Notes: a model not told the origin generated them from the letters alone. DNA of 64,000 nucleotides from Anaerospora hongkongensis (GCF_004339805.1 NZ_SLUI01000006.1:43399-107398); one strand, 5' to 3'. Numbered from the stretch's first letter, positions 1 to 8,345 are shown. Numbers and translations: made by a program.

Positions 1-333
1 TCAATGAATTACCGGGAGTGACCAATGCAGCGCTTAATACCATGACCGGTAAACTGACGGTGGAAGGGGCGGCTGACCTGGAGGCTATTCGCCGGCTGGG
101 CTTAGAAGAGGACTATACAATTAACCCAATAAGGCCAGCCTCAGCCAAGGCGGCTGGTGTGTTCCAAGTAGACGGCATTACCTGTATGGATTGTGCACAG
201 AAATTTGAAAAGGCGGTCAATGAATTACCGGGAGTGACCAATGCAGCGCTTAATACCATGACCGGTAAACTGACGGTGGAAGGGGCGGCTGACCTGGAGG
301 CTATTCGCCGGCTAGGACAGGAAGAAAACTATA
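1..333 (+). repeat. Near-identical tandem duplication of an HMA-domain segment
   Basis: Bases 1-100 recur at 217-316 with a single difference that I see in the shared stretch; similarity then falls off over the next 30 bases. The period is 216 bases, exactly 72 codons, so the reading frame is kept. The left end of the repeat is outside the window, so more copies may exist upstream. Confidence 0.9.
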
Positions 334-2261
334 CAATACATCCTGTAGACGCTCAGCATGAGCCTGCAAAGGCGGCGTCGACGAAAAAAGTCGATTGGGA
401 ACTGCGCCGCGCCATTCTTTCCGGTGTTAGTCTAGCCGTCGGCTATGGCCTGGAGAAATTCGGCGGCCCGGTCCTGGTTTTTATTCCCCTTTATATTGTG
501 GCCATGGTGCTGGGCGGCTGGGGAAACTTTAAGAAAGCGGCCCGCGCTTTGCCGCGTGGCAACTTTAATATGAGTGTGTTGATGACTGTGGCCGTACTGG
601 GAGCTTTAGCCATTGGTCAATATGAAGAAGGAGCCACAGTTGCCTTCCTGTATGCCATATCGGAAATGCTCGAAGCATGGACGATGGACAGAGCCCGCCG
701 CTCCATCCGTCAACTGATGGATATTGCGCCGAAGACGGCACGGGTACGGCGCAATGGCGGCGAGGTGGAGGTAACAGTCGAAGAAATTGGGGTTGATGAT
801 ATTATGATCATCCGTCCTGGGGAAAAAATTGCCATGGACGGCGTAATTATCAAAGGTGAATCGGCCATTAACCAGGCAGCTATCACCGGTGAATCCATCC
901 CGGCGGAAAAAGGTCCTGGAGCGGAAGTTTACGCCGGAACGCTCAATACTAATGGCTCCCTTGAAGTGCGGGTGACAAAGCTGGTTCAGGATACGACAAT
1001 CGCAAAAATTATTCACATGGTAGAAGAAGCACAAGGCAAACGAGCTCCGTCCCAAGCATTTGTTGAGAAATTTGCTGCTGTTTATACGCCGATTGTCATG
1101 GCATTAGCTGTTGGCATTGTATTTGTCCCGCCCCTTTTCCTTGGCTACGAGTGGGCACCGTGGATTTACCGGGGCCTGGCGCTTCTGGTAGTAGCCTGCC
1201 CCTGCGCGCTGGTAGTATCTACCCCGGTGGCTATTGTGAGTGCCATCAGTAATGCCGCAAAAAAAGGTGTTTTAATTAAGGGCGGTATTTACCTTGAAGA
1301 AGCGGGTTCCTTAAATGCCATTGCTTTCGATAAGACAGGGACTCTTACCAAAGGCGAGCCCGTTGTCACCGATGTGGTACCTATCGGGTCACTGCCGGAA
1401 GGCAATCTCCTAGAAATGGCGGCCAATTTGGAAGCCCGTTCCGAACATCCCCTGGCGGTGGCTATCGTTAAAGCAGCAGAGGGGCGAGGCTATCCAGTTA
1501 ATCCAGTGGAAGATTTTACAGCCATTACGGGCAGAGGTGCTCAAGGCACGATTAACGACCAAATGGTTTATATCGGCAATCCGCGGTTGTTTACCGAACT
1601 CGGCGTATCACTGGCGCCAGTAGCCACAAAAGTGGAACAACTGCAAAAAGAGGGTAAAACGGCCATGATTATGGGAACTAAGCTCGAATTCCTGGGCCTT
1701 ATCGCCGTAGCCGATGAGGTGCGTGATACTAGCGCCGCTGCAATCGCGGCCTTAAAAGAAGCCGGCATCCGGCATACCATCATGCTGACCGGTGATAACG
1801 CCGCGACAGCCAAAGCAATGGCCGCACGGGTAGGGGTTGACGATTACCGAGCTGAACTTTTACCCCAGGATAAAGTGACCGCAGTGCAGGAACTATTAGG
1901 CAAATATGGCAAGGTGGCCATGATTGGCGACGGTGTCAATGATGCCCCGGCCCTAGCCTTATCGACCGTCGGTATCGCAATGGGTGGTGCCGGCACGGAT
2001 ACTGCGCTGGAAACGGCGGATATTGCTCTTATGGCTGACGATCTAAGCAAGTTGCCTTTTACTATCCGGCTAAGCAAAAAGACGCTAACGATCATCCGGC
2101 AAAATATCGGTTTTTCTTTGTTTATTAAAGCCGTGGCCGTAATCGCCGTGTTCCCCGGCTGGCTTACTCTGTGGCTGGCCATCCTAGCCGACATGGGGGC
2201 ATCCATTCTAGTTACGCTAAATAGCCTGCGTCTCCTAAAAGTGAATAGTAAAGAGGAGTAA
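1..2261 (+). CDS. Heavy-metal P1B-type ATPase (Zn/Cd/Pb type), 5' end outside window
   Basis: This is an integral membrane pump that exports soft divalent metals at the cost of ATP. The frame is already open at base 3, so the true start lies upstream. Visible parts are the end of one HMA metal-binding domain, a full second HMA domain with GITCMDC, the TGES actuator motif, the membrane metal site ACPCALVVS, the phosphorylation motif DKTGTLTKGEP and the hinge GDGVNDAP. CPC with STPVA fits the Zn/Cd/Pb group (P1B-2). The first and second HMA domains are almost identical at the DNA level over about 100 bases, with a 216-base (72-codon) offset, which points to a recent in-frame duplication. It is a paralogue of the pump at 16070. 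Confidence 0.95.
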   Translation, partial: NELPGVTNAALNTMTGKLTVEGAADLEAIRRLGLEEDYTINPIRPASAKAAGVFQVDGITCMDCAQKFEKAVNELPGVTNAALNTMTGKLTVEGAADLEAIRRLGQEENYTIHPVDAQHEPAKAASTKKVDWELRRAILSGVSLAVGYGLEKFGGPVLVFIPLYIVAMVLGGWGNFKKAARALPRGNFNMSVLMTVAVLGALAIGQYEEGATVAFLYAISEMLEAWTMDRARRSIRQLMDIAPKTARVRRNGGEVEVTVEEIGVDDIMIIRPGEKIAMDGVIIKGESAINQAAITGESIPAEKGPGAEVYAGTLNTNGSLEVRVTKLVQDTTIAKIIHMVEEAQGKRAPSQAFVEKFAAVYTPIVMALAVGIVFVPPLFLGYEWAPWIYRGLALLVVACPCALVVSTPVAIVSAISNAAKKGVLIKGGIYLEEAGSLNAIAFDKTGTLTKGEPVVTDVVPIGSLPEGNLLEMAANLEARSEHPLAVAIVKAAEGRGYPVNPVEDFTAITGRGAQGTINDQMVYIGNPRLFTELGVSLAPVATKVEQLQKEGKTAMIMGTKLEFLGLIAVADEVRDTSAAAIAALKEAGIRHTIMLTGDNAATAKAMAARVGVDDYRAELLPQDKVTAVQELLGKYGKVAMIGDGVNDAPALALSTVGIAMGGAGTDTALETADIALMADDLSKLPFTIRLSKKTLTIIRQNIGFSLFIKAVAVIAVFPGWLTLWLAILADMGASILVTLNSLRLLKVNSKEE

Positions 2262-2266
2262 CCCAA

Positions 2267-2713
2267 TTGCCTAGTATAAAAGGGGGGGATCAGCGGGTTA
2301 GGCAAAGAACAAGAAGGGATAGTCATTGAAGTACAGGGACGCGCAGGTAAAATAAAGACCACCCGCCACAATGACTGTGAGAACTGCGGGGACTGTCCTG
2401 GCAATTCGGCAATTGTGATCAGCGTGAATAACGCGCTAGGTGCTAAACTCGGCCAGCGAGTCGCCATTGAGGTAAAAGAAGTAAATGTCCTAAAATCGGC
2501 TTTTATTGTGTACATACTGCCCTTAATCGCCATTTTGCAGGAGCCTTGGCTGGTGACAGTCTATATGGAGATTTGGGGATTTCCGCAATGGCCGCCCGCA
2601 TAGCCGGCGGAATACTGGCGTTCACACTGTCTGGCTGGTATATCAAGTACGTTGACAATAAAGTCCGTGCGGATAAGAAGGCGGAACCGGTCATTACCCG
2701 AATCATTGCTTGA
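2267..2713 (+). pseudogene. rseC: RseC/MucC-family (SoxR-reducing system) protein, frameshifted
   Basis: The conceptual product begins with an EGIVIEVQGRAGKI beta-strand segment and a cysteine cluster (CENCGDCPG), followed by two membrane segments, the layout of the RseC family of small membrane proteins linked to Rnf/Sox electron transfer. The frame is broken near 2535: reading continues one base over as a second membrane helix ending in WYIKYVDNK. One missing T in the TTTT run there would restore it. A second slip may sit in the G7 run at 2282-2288, because a TTG start at 2267 behind a GAGGAG ribosome site is in frame only with six Gs. Both could be sequencing errors in homopolymers or true decay. 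Confidence 0.7.
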
Positions 2714-2745
2714 AAATTTTCAAACATGAATTGGGAGGGATCAAA

Positions 2746-3042
2746 ATGAATATCATTATCGAACCCGATGCCCGCAATTATATAATGAAGAAAAATAAGG
2801 ATAAAGCGATCACTGTTACAATTGCCAGGCGCCCTGGCGGTTGCTGTGGGGGTGGCTGCGAGTTGCAGCTCCCGTCCGTGCGACTGGGAATTGATCCAGA
2901 GAAGGTGCAAATCTACCCCAAGGCTGTAGTAGAAGGGATAAACGTTTACTATGTTGGCGATGTGGCACAGCGTTTCAAAACTGTTAGTGTCAAGCTAGAA
3001 AAGCTGCTATTTTTAAAAAAGCTGATTGCCGCCGGCAAGTGA
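2746..3042 (+). CDS. CC/Se-motif family small protein
   Basis: This 98-aa protein contains RRPGGCCGGGCELQ around residues 27-40, the vicinal-cysteine signature of the small family named for a CC or Cys-Sec motif. Its biochemical role is not established; a thiol or metal function is an inference. A strong ribosome site (GGGAGGG) precedes the ATG at 2746, which I prefer over an upstream TTG. It sits between rseC and a Fur-box-controlled feo operon, and a damaged second copy follows directly. A hairpin terminator at 3080 ends its transcript. Confidence 0.8.
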   Translation: MNIIIEPDARNYIMKKNKDKAITVTIARRPGGCCGGGCELQLPSVRLGIDPEKVQIYPKAVVEGINVYYVGDVAQRFKTVSVKLEKLLFLKKLIAAGK

Positions 3043-3079
3043 TTAGGAGGGATACGAAAAAGCGTCTGGGCGTTGTTAC

Positions 3080-3115
3080 GCAGCAGGCTAGCCAGGTTCT
3101 GCTGCTACTTTTTTT
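3080..3115 (+). terminator. Rho-independent terminator
   Basis: A GCAGCAG/CTGCTGC stem with a 12-base loop is followed by a T7 run (with TAC in between). It closes the transcript of the CC/Se-motif gene before the Fur-box region. Confidence 0.75.
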
Positions 3116-3125
3116 AAGTTTTATT

Positions 3126-3144
3126 GATAATGATTACCACTAAT
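3126..3144 (+). promoter_or_regulatory. Fur-box-like site
   Basis: GATAATGATTACCACTAAT matches 14 of 19 positions of the classical Fur consensus (GATAATGATAATCATTATC), with a perfect first half. It lies at the edge of the decayed second CC/Se-motif gene, probably its former promoter. Confidence 0.5.
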
Positions 3145-3319
3145 CCCATCCGTGCGATTGGGAAAGCCGACGCCTGACATAATTAACTTTTATCAAAGAT
3201 TTGACGTGGACAATATTGAAGTCTATTGTAGTGACCAAGTTCCACAACAATTCCGTAAAATCACGGTAAAACTGCAAAGCTTATTTTTTTTCAAAAGACT
3301 TGGCGTAATTGGAACATAA
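3134..3319 (+). pseudogene. Remnant of a second CC/Se-motif protein gene
   Basis: The frame encodes PSVRLG followed by a segment ending VKLQSLFFFKRL, which lines up with PSVRLG and VKLEKLLFLKKL of the intact neighbour at 2746. The N-terminal half with the CCGGGC motif and any start codon are missing, and the part between the two conserved pieces is shortened. It reads as an ancient tandem duplicate that has been truncated at its 5' end. Confidence 0.75.
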
Positions 3320-3337
3320 TTTTTTTGAGTTATTACT

Positions 3338-3356
3338 GATAATGAATATTGTTATT
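3338..3356 (+). promoter_or_regulatory. Fur box upstream of feoB
   Basis: GATAATGAATATTGTTATT matches the 19-base Fur consensus at 14 positions with both outer arms kept. It lies 19 bases before the feoB start, so iron-bound Fur would repress the operon. Confidence 0.7.
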
Positions 3357-3375
3357 AATTTGGGAGGGAAGATAT

Positions 3376-3978
3376 ATGAATTGTAATTGCAACTCCAATA
3401 ACACTCCATGGTATAAGAATTTGGTTTCCACTTTGCTGGGCACCGGCAATTGCCATGGAGAGGTCAAGCAAGATACTCACGGACTGGATAAGATTGTATT
3501 AGTCGGTAGTCCGAATGTCGGAAAGAGCCTTCTCTTTAACCGGTTAACCGGTGCGTATGTAACCGTATCCAACTACCCGGGTACAACTGTTGAGGTATCC
3601 AGAGGGCGTGGGAAGATTGGCGGTAAAGAGTTTGAAATTATAGACACCCCTGGAATGTATTCACTTATGTGCATCACAGAAGAAGAGAAGGTAACGCGAG
3701 ATCTGCTGTTTAGCGAAAATCCTAAAGCTGTTCTCCACGTAATTGACGCAAAAAACATCCAAAGGATGCTTCCTTTGGCAGCTCAGCTTATTGAAGCGGA
3801 AATACCTGTAATACTGGTACTAAATATTATGGATGAAGCAGAACAGTTGGGGCTTATGATCGATGTGAAAAGATTGGAAGCAGAGCTTGGAATACCGGTG
3901 ATTTCAACTGTAGCTGCCCTTAATAACGGGATTGATCGCCTAAAGGAAAGGATTGATTACTATGTCCAAGTTGCTTAG
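3376..3978 (+). CDS. feoB: FeoB GTPase subunit (split ferrous iron transporter)
   Basis: This 200-aa protein is the cytoplasmic G-protein part of the FeoB ferrous iron transporter. After a cysteine-bearing N-terminus (MNCNCNSN) it has the P-loop GSPNVGKS, the G3 motif DTPG and the G4 motif NIMD, then the helical start of the GDI-like spacer. It stops by a TAG inside the first codons of the next gene, which carries the membrane part. The ATG at 3376 follows a GGGAGGG ribosome site. FeoB is usually one protein of 650-800 residues; here two overlapping ORFs do the job, and this gene is the Fur-controlled first gene of the operon. Confidence 0.93.
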   Translation: MNCNCNSNNTPWYKNLVSTLLGTGNCHGEVKQDTHGLDKIVLVGSPNVGKSLLFNRLTGAYVTVSNYPGTTVEVSRGRGKIGGKEFEIIDTPGMYSLMCITEEEKVTRDLLFSENPKAVLHVIDAKNIQRMLPLAAQLIEAEIPVILVLNIMDEAEQLGLMIDVKRLEAELGIPVISTVAALNNGIDRLKERIDYYVQVA

Positions 3979-5416
3979 TGTTACCTATGATGACGCAATC
4001 GAAAGAGCCATTGCACAGATTACGGAATTACTCAAGGCTAAATATGTAATTTCGAAAAGAGCCATTGCACTTTTGCTCATCCAGGAGGATGAAGATATAG
4101 TCCAAATGGTGAAAACGCAAGAGGAGAGCAACTATATCCGCATTGGTGAGATTGTCTCCAAGCTCAAAGCTCAATACGACAAACCTTTACAGTATGTTAT
4201 TTCTTTGCTGCGGCAGCGATGCATCAACAGTATTACCAGTTCAGTGGTTACAGCCAAGACGGCTCAGCGCGGTAGCTCCATAGCGGAGAAGTTAAGCAGA
4301 ATTACAATGAACCCAATAACCGGTATTCCGATTTTACTGTTAGTACTTTATTTTGGCCTTTACAAATTTGTAGGAGATTTTGGTGCGGGAGTCATTGTGG
4401 ATTTTCTGGAGGAAGATATATTTGGTGAATATATCAACCCTTGGATAAACGGGGTAGTTGATACCTATATTCCTTGGATGTGGCTACAGGAGCTTATTGC
4501 AAGAGACTACGGAATAGTAACGCTTGGCATCCGATATGCTATTGCAATCATTCTGCCGATTGTCGGCACCTTCTTCATCGCCTTTTCTGTTATTGAAGAC
4601 AGTGGATATCTCCCAAGGGTTGCCATGCTAGTAGACCGCGTATTTAAAAAGATTGGTCTGAATGGTCGGGCTGTAATTCCCATGACCCTCGGTTTTGGCT
4701 GTGATACTATGGCAACCATGGTGAGTAGAACACTGGAGACGCGCAGGGAAAGAATTATAGCGACACTATTACTGGCATTAGCTATTCCTTGTTCGGCTCA
4801 GTTGGGAGTTATTATGGGACTATTATCCGGAGTTCCAGGCGCGATGCTTGTTTGGGCGGGCTTTCTTACCCTTATATTCCTTCTGATAGGTTTCCTTACT
4901 GCTCAGATTATGCCAGGCACTAAACCAACTTTCTATATGGAGGTTCCGCCGCTTCGAATCCCGCGTATTGCGAATGTGCTAACAAAAACATACACGAGAA
5001 TGCAATGGTACTTCGTAGAAATCCTTCCGCTGTTCATTTTAGCGAGCATACTGATTTGGGCAGGTAATCTTACTGGGGTTTTCGACCAATTAATTAATGC
5101 TATGAAACCGATAGTAAACTTTATCGGTTTACCAGACGAAGCGGCAAAAGCCTTCCTGTTCGGATTTTTCCGTCGCGATTACGGGGCTGCCGGCTTGTAT
5201 GACTTGCAAAACTCGGGAGCATTATCACCGCAACAACTGGTTGTTGCCGCTGCAACGCTAACTCTATTTGTTCCCTGCATAGCACAATTCTCGATGATGC
5301 TTAAAGAGCGTGGAGCTAAAACTGCTTTCGCAATGGCAGCCTTCATTTTCCCATTTGCTTTTATTGGCGGAGCCTTTATTAACTGGTTACTTACGCTGAC
5401 AGGACTATTACAATGA
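3962..5416 (+). CDS. feoB: FeoB membrane permease subunit (split ferrous iron transporter)
   Basis: This 484-aa protein carries the remaining GDI spacer region (about residues 1-110) and the two Gate membrane domains of FeoB, with LPRVAMLVDR and GFGCDTMAT motifs typical of the family. It forms the ferrous iron path in the inner membrane. Its ATG overlaps the end of the GTPase ORF by 17 bases, in another frame, which suggests translational coupling. Both halves keep their conserved motifs, so this looks like a settled gene split rather than a fresh frameshift. Its stop codon overlaps the ATG of the next small gene. Confidence 0.93.
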   Translation: MSKLLSVTYDDAIERAIAQITELLKAKYVISKRAIALLLIQEDEDIVQMVKTQEESNYIRIGEIVSKLKAQYDKPLQYVISLLRQRCINSITSSVVTAKTAQRGSSIAEKLSRITMNPITGIPILLLVLYFGLYKFVGDFGAGVIVDFLEEDIFGEYINPWINGVVDTYIPWMWLQELIARDYGIVTLGIRYAIAIILPIVGTFFIAFSVIEDSGYLPRVAMLVDRVFKKIGLNGRAVIPMTLGFGCDTMATMVSRTLETRRERIIATLLLALAIPCSAQLGVIMGLLSGVPGAMLVWAGFLTLIFLLIGFLTAQIMPGTKPTFYMEVPPLRIPRIANVLTKTYTRMQWYFVEILPLFILASILIWAGNLTGVFDQLINAMKPIVNFIGLPDEAAKAFLFGFFRRDYGAAGLYDLQNSGALSPQQLVVAAATLTLFVPCIAQFSMMLKERGAKTAFAMAAFIFPFAFIGGAFINWLLTLTGLLQ

Positions 5417-5589
5417 TTAAATGTGGCTTTTGTAGTTATGAGTTTCCTGAGGGTCAAGCTCGGAGCGCATGTAACGGATGTGCGATGAGTAAATCCTGCA
5501 ACAAGGCGAAATGCCCAAATTGCGGATATGAGATATTGCGAGAGCCAAAGTTGATAAAATGGATTAAAAGTTGGGGGCAAAAAGAATGA
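5413..5589 (+). CDS. Small cysteine-rich feo-operon protein
   Basis: A 58-aa ORF is squeezed between feoB and feoA with 4-base overlaps at both ends (ATGA at 5413 and at 5586), so it is clearly translated as part of the operon. It has seven cysteines in CGFC, CNGC, C and CPNC spacing, consistent with a zinc ribbon or another metal site, and a basic, tryptophan-bearing C-terminus. It takes the place that FeoC has in enterobacteria but has no winged helix that I can see. A role in iron sensing or FeoB assembly is inference from position only. Confidence 0.8.
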   Translation: MIKCGFCSYEFPEGQARSACNGCAMSKSCNKAKCPNCGYEILREPKLIKWIKSWGQKE

Positions 5590-5846
5590 GCAAACTAAAT
5601 GAAAATGCAAAACTTATACCAATAACTAATATGCAAAATGGACAAGAAGGTACTATCGTTGAACTGGTAACACAAGACAAAAATATTCTTAGGAAGTTGA
5701 TGTCGATGGGAATTTTGCCAGGAGTAGGCGTAAAACTAATTATGAAATATCCTTCCGTGGTATTACAAGCAGGCTACACCCAAGTAGCCTTAGACTTGGG
5801 TATAGCATCTGTAGTTGTTGTTGACCCAATTGCGTATGCAGGATAA
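5586..5846 (+). CDS. feoA: FeoA ferrous iron transport protein
   Basis: This 86-aa protein has the SH3-like FeoA fold signature: LMSMGILPGVGVKL near the middle and a C-terminal DLGIASVVVV strand pair. FeoA is a small cytosolic partner of FeoB needed for iron uptake. The start at 5586 overlaps the stop of the cysteine-rich ORF (ATGA); an upstream TTG at 5571 is less likely. It is the last gene of the operon feoB(GTPase)-feoB(permease)-small ORF-feoA. Confidence 0.92.
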   Translation: MSKLNENAKLIPITNMQNGQEGTIVELVTQDKNILRKLMSMGILPGVGVKLIMKYPSVVLQAGYTQVALDLGIASVVVVDPIAYAG

Positions 5847-5970
5847 GAAGCGTGTGCAGGCATGTTAGGAAATGATGCTTGAGAAGTTCCTACTTTGTTC
5901 CGAATTTGGCCCAACTTATGCCATAAATACCATCTATACTAAAATCAATAAGATGAAGGAGATGGTGTTC

Positions 5971-6321
5971 ATGAAAAAAGTAACCCTGCTTGCGCTAGTT
6001 GCCTTATTGGTAGTATCCTTTAGCGGCTTGGCTGCGGCCGCACCGGTGCAAGGCACGGCCCAAACACCAGGTAACTGGTACTGCCCTTATTATGGCCAAA
6101 CCTACAACAATCTGACTGACGATCAAAAGGCGCAGCTTGCTACCTGGCAGCAGCAAGCGCTTGAGCAAAGAACACAAATGGTGCAAAAGCAGGTTGAGTG
6201 GGGATATATGATCCAAGCCTAGGCTGACCAGCAAATCTCCAGTACCGCCATCAAAGGTATGGATGAACTAAGCCGTGAAATCAAGGCCAATAGCGGCATG
6301 CCTTGGTCCAAGACTTACTGA
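5971..6321 (+). pseudogene. DUF2680 (YckD-like) exported protein, in-frame TAG
   Basis: The product starts with a signal peptide (MKKVTLLALVALLVV, then AAAAP) and carries NLTDDQKAQLATWQQQ and MVQKQVEWGYMIQA, typical of DUF2680 proteins. A TAG at residue 84 interrupts it; the frame continues directly as ADQQIS and ends at TGA 6319-6321. CAG in place of TAG (one C to T change) would restore the usual IQAQADQQIS sequence. The ATG at 5971 follows AAGGAG. Function of the family is unknown. Confidence 0.75.
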
Positions 6322-6325
6322 CATG

Positions 6326-6742
6326 CATATTACGAACGCTGGCTGAAGTCGATGCCTGGGTTACAGCTATTCTCACCACTGTGAGAGCCCCACATCTTAA
6401 AGACCGAGCGCCCTGCGACTCTCCGGCGGACAGAAGCGGTCGGTGGTTATGCCGCCGTACTGGCTTTGGATTCCTGCATCCTGGATGAGCCCACAGCCGG
6501 CCTGGATCCCTTGGCCCGCCGGCAACTGATTAACCTGTTAAAAACCTTGAGCACACAAAAATTATCGCTACTCATGACCTGGATCTGATCTTGGACATTT
6601 GCCCCCGGACCGTGGTTCTGTATGCGGGGACCGTGATTGCGATGCTCCTACCCTGGATATTTTCTGCGAAGATGAGCTTTTAACCACCGCCCATCTGGAA
6701 AAACCATTCCGCATGCAAGGCTGTCCGGTTTGTGATCAATGA
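6326..6742 (+). pseudogene. ABC transporter ATPase (CbiO/EcfA-like) remnant
   Basis: Translating across frames recovers the C-terminal half of an ABC ATPase: HLKDRAP, the signature LSGGQKRSV, Walker B ILDEPTAGLDP, the H-loop IIATHDLDLI, and a tail ending GCPVCDQ. These pieces lie in different frames, so at least three or four frameshifts are needed, and the Walker A half is absent. The motifs and tail resemble cobalt/nickel ECF-type ATPases (CbiO). This is a dead gene, not a sequencing slip. Confidence 0.8.
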
Positions 6743-6763
6743 GACAGTCCTACTGGAAATTGT

Positions 6764-6817
6764 AAAGACCTTGTCCTAACGGTTTCTCTAATTACCGAAC
6801 TCTAGGACAGGGTCTTT
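6764..6817. terminator. Long inverted repeat, probable terminator
   Basis: AAAGACCTTGTCCTA pairs with TAGGACAGGGTCTTT across a 24-base loop (one G-U type pair). It follows the cbiO remnant. No long T run follows on the plus strand, so its terminator role is likely but not certain. Confidence 0.55.
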
Positions 6818-6961
6818 AGTTATAGCATATACTCGAAGTAGCCTGGTAAATGATGGGGTTCAACGGTAGAATATTTTGTCCTAATTGGAACGTGAGATCC
6901 TAAGCCGAAATACCACTTGTTTTTTGATAAGGTTTAACGGCGCTTTCGTTCTAGGAGAGTA

Positions 6962-7774
6962 TTAGTTCAGAAGCTCCTTGACCGTGACAAATCGAAAGCC
7001 TCGTTGTCTTAATTTTTTTATGATGATTTCCGCCGCAGCCACGGTCTGGCTACGATCCCCACCAATTATTCCATCACCGTCATGCAGCAGAACAATAGAA
7101 CCATTATTTATTTTATTTAAAACTCGGTTAGCGATGACGTCTGCACCGGGTTTTTTCCAGTCTTCAGCCATAACCGACCATTGTACAATATCCAGCTTTT
7201 GCTCTTTTGAGAACTGCAGGACCAGTGAATCACGAAAACCGTGTGGTGGCCGTAAAAATTTAGGGCGCGTTCCGGTTGCATTTTCGATAACAACCGCGCT
7301 TTGGGACAGTTCCTTTAGGATGTCGGTTTCGGCCAATTTGAGGAGGTCGGAGTGGGTATAAGTATGGGTTCCTATCAGATGGCCCTTTTGGGCTATAGCA
7401 TTAGCAGTCTCAGGATATTTTTCGGCATTTTGACCGATAAGAAAAAAGGTTGCTTTTACATCATACGTAGTAAGAATATCTAGCAATTGCAATGTATAAG
7501 GTGGATTTGGACCATCGTCAAAGGTTAAGGCTACTACTTTGTCAGATTGTGAGCCTTGGTAGATAACCGGTCCGTAAAAAGAACTAGTGGGCAAAACGGC
7601 GCTTAGGGTAAGGTATGTTCCCACACAGATAGTTACTATAGCCAAAATTAGTGCTGGGCGCCAGGGCCGTCGGAGGATGTGGGAATAGTCCAAGAACAAA
7701 GCGATAAGTACCAAAATAGTGGCTATTTCCAGTAGTGTAGTTAAACGTATAGGTGTATCTAGCATGAGTAACAT
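6962..7774 (-). CDS. Membrane-anchored polysaccharide deacetylase
   Basis: This 270-aa protein has two N-terminal membrane segments (about residues 13-30 and 40-60) and a NodB-type carbohydrate esterase 4 domain. Metal-binding motifs are seen: TFDDGPN at 84-90 and HTYTH at 137-141, followed by RPPHG and the late LLHDG motif. Such enzymes remove acetyl groups from N-acetylglucosamine in peptidoglycan or other envelope polymers, outside the cytoplasmic membrane. The ATG follows AAGGACGGG. It is transcribed away from the small membrane-protein gene at 7931 with a palindrome between them. Confidence 0.9.
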   Translation of the reverse strand: MLLMLDTPIRLTTLLEIATILVLIALFLDYSHILRRPWRPALILAIVTICVGTYLTLSAVLPTSSFYGPVIYQGSQSDKVVALTFDDGPNPPYTLQLLDILTTYDVKATFFLIGQNAEKYPETANAIAQKGHLIGTHTYTHSDLLKLAETDILKELSQSAVVIENATGTRPKFLRPPHGFRDSLVLQFSKEQKLDIVQWSVMAEDWKKPGADVIANRVLNKINNGSIVLLHDGDGIIGGDRSQTVAAAEIIIKKLRQRGFRFVTVKELLN

Positions 7775-7849
7775 CCCGTCCTTATTTTAAAAGCTGAAAG
7801 TTCACGGGTTAAGAAGCGGTGGCTAAGAAGTATGAACTGTGCACGCTAT

Positions 7850-7873
7850 TTTATTTTATAATTATAAAATAAA
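7850..7873. promoter_or_regulatory. AT-only perfect palindrome in a divergent intergenic region
   Basis: A 24-base perfect palindrome (TTTATTTTATAA and its reverse complement) lies between the divergent genes at 7774 and 7931. Its position fits an operator or a shared promoter; no known regulator is identified. Confidence 0.4.
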
Positions 7874-7930
7874 TGATGACGGACAAGCTATTATTATAAG
7901 GAAAATTGAAACAGGAGTGAATGATAACAT

Positions 7931-8272
7931 ATGAAATCCAGAAGTAAGAATAAATTAATCTTGGTTTTTGCTGGACTTCTCGCTGGAATTTTCCTTATTC
8001 TTGGACTTTGGTATTATGTTCCCCAATATCTACCATTGCCTCAACAAAAACAATTGGTTCCGACCAAATCCCCTTACGAATATTATATTATATTGGATCA
8101 AGCGACTGGTATAACATTAATGTATGTATCAGTCGTAACCGTAAACCCAGGCGATGAGATGATTACTGGGGAAAATAAGCGTTATGTGATAACGCGGGTG
8201 GAAGAGAATCGGGCTTACGCACGCTATGTAGAAGATGTAATTATTCGAACAAAAGAAGAAGCCGTTCCCTAA
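7931..8272 (+). CDS. Single-pass membrane protein of unknown function
   Basis: I do not recognise this 113-aa protein. It has a basic N-terminus (MKSRSKNK), one membrane helix at about residues 9-29, and an extracytoplasmic domain rich in beta-strand patterns (YYIILDQATGITLMYVS and ENKRYVITRVEENRAYARYV). The second part resembles a short repeat-fold module. The start is preceded by CAGGAGTG at a slightly long spacing. A terminator follows at 8310, so it is transcribed alone. Confidence 0.7.
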   Translation: MKSRSKNKLILVFAGLLAGIFLILGLWYYVPQYLPLPQQKQLVPTKSPYEYYIILDQATGITLMYVSVVTVNPGDEMITGENKRYVITRVEENRAYARYVEDVIIRTKEEAVP

Positions 8273-8309
8273 TGAAGGTCACGTCAACCAAATAAGTTTA
8301 TTAACGAGT

Positions 8310-8345
8310 GCCAGCAAAAGAAGTGATTATTGCTGGCCTTTTTGT
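8310..8345 (+). terminator. Rho-independent terminator
   Basis: GCCAGCAA pairs with TTGCTGGC and is followed by CCTTTTTG. It ends the transcript of the gene at 7931. Confidence 0.8.

Noticed and set aside
1844-2533. 229-aa open frame on the minus strand
   Set aside because: It is antisense to the P-type ATPase and rseC, has no ribosome site, and its composition mirrors the coding strand.
3376-5416. feoB split as a simple frameshift error
   Set aside because: The second ORF has its own ATG inside the overlap and both proteins begin and end at natural domain limits, so a real two-gene arrangement is more likely; a read check would settle it.
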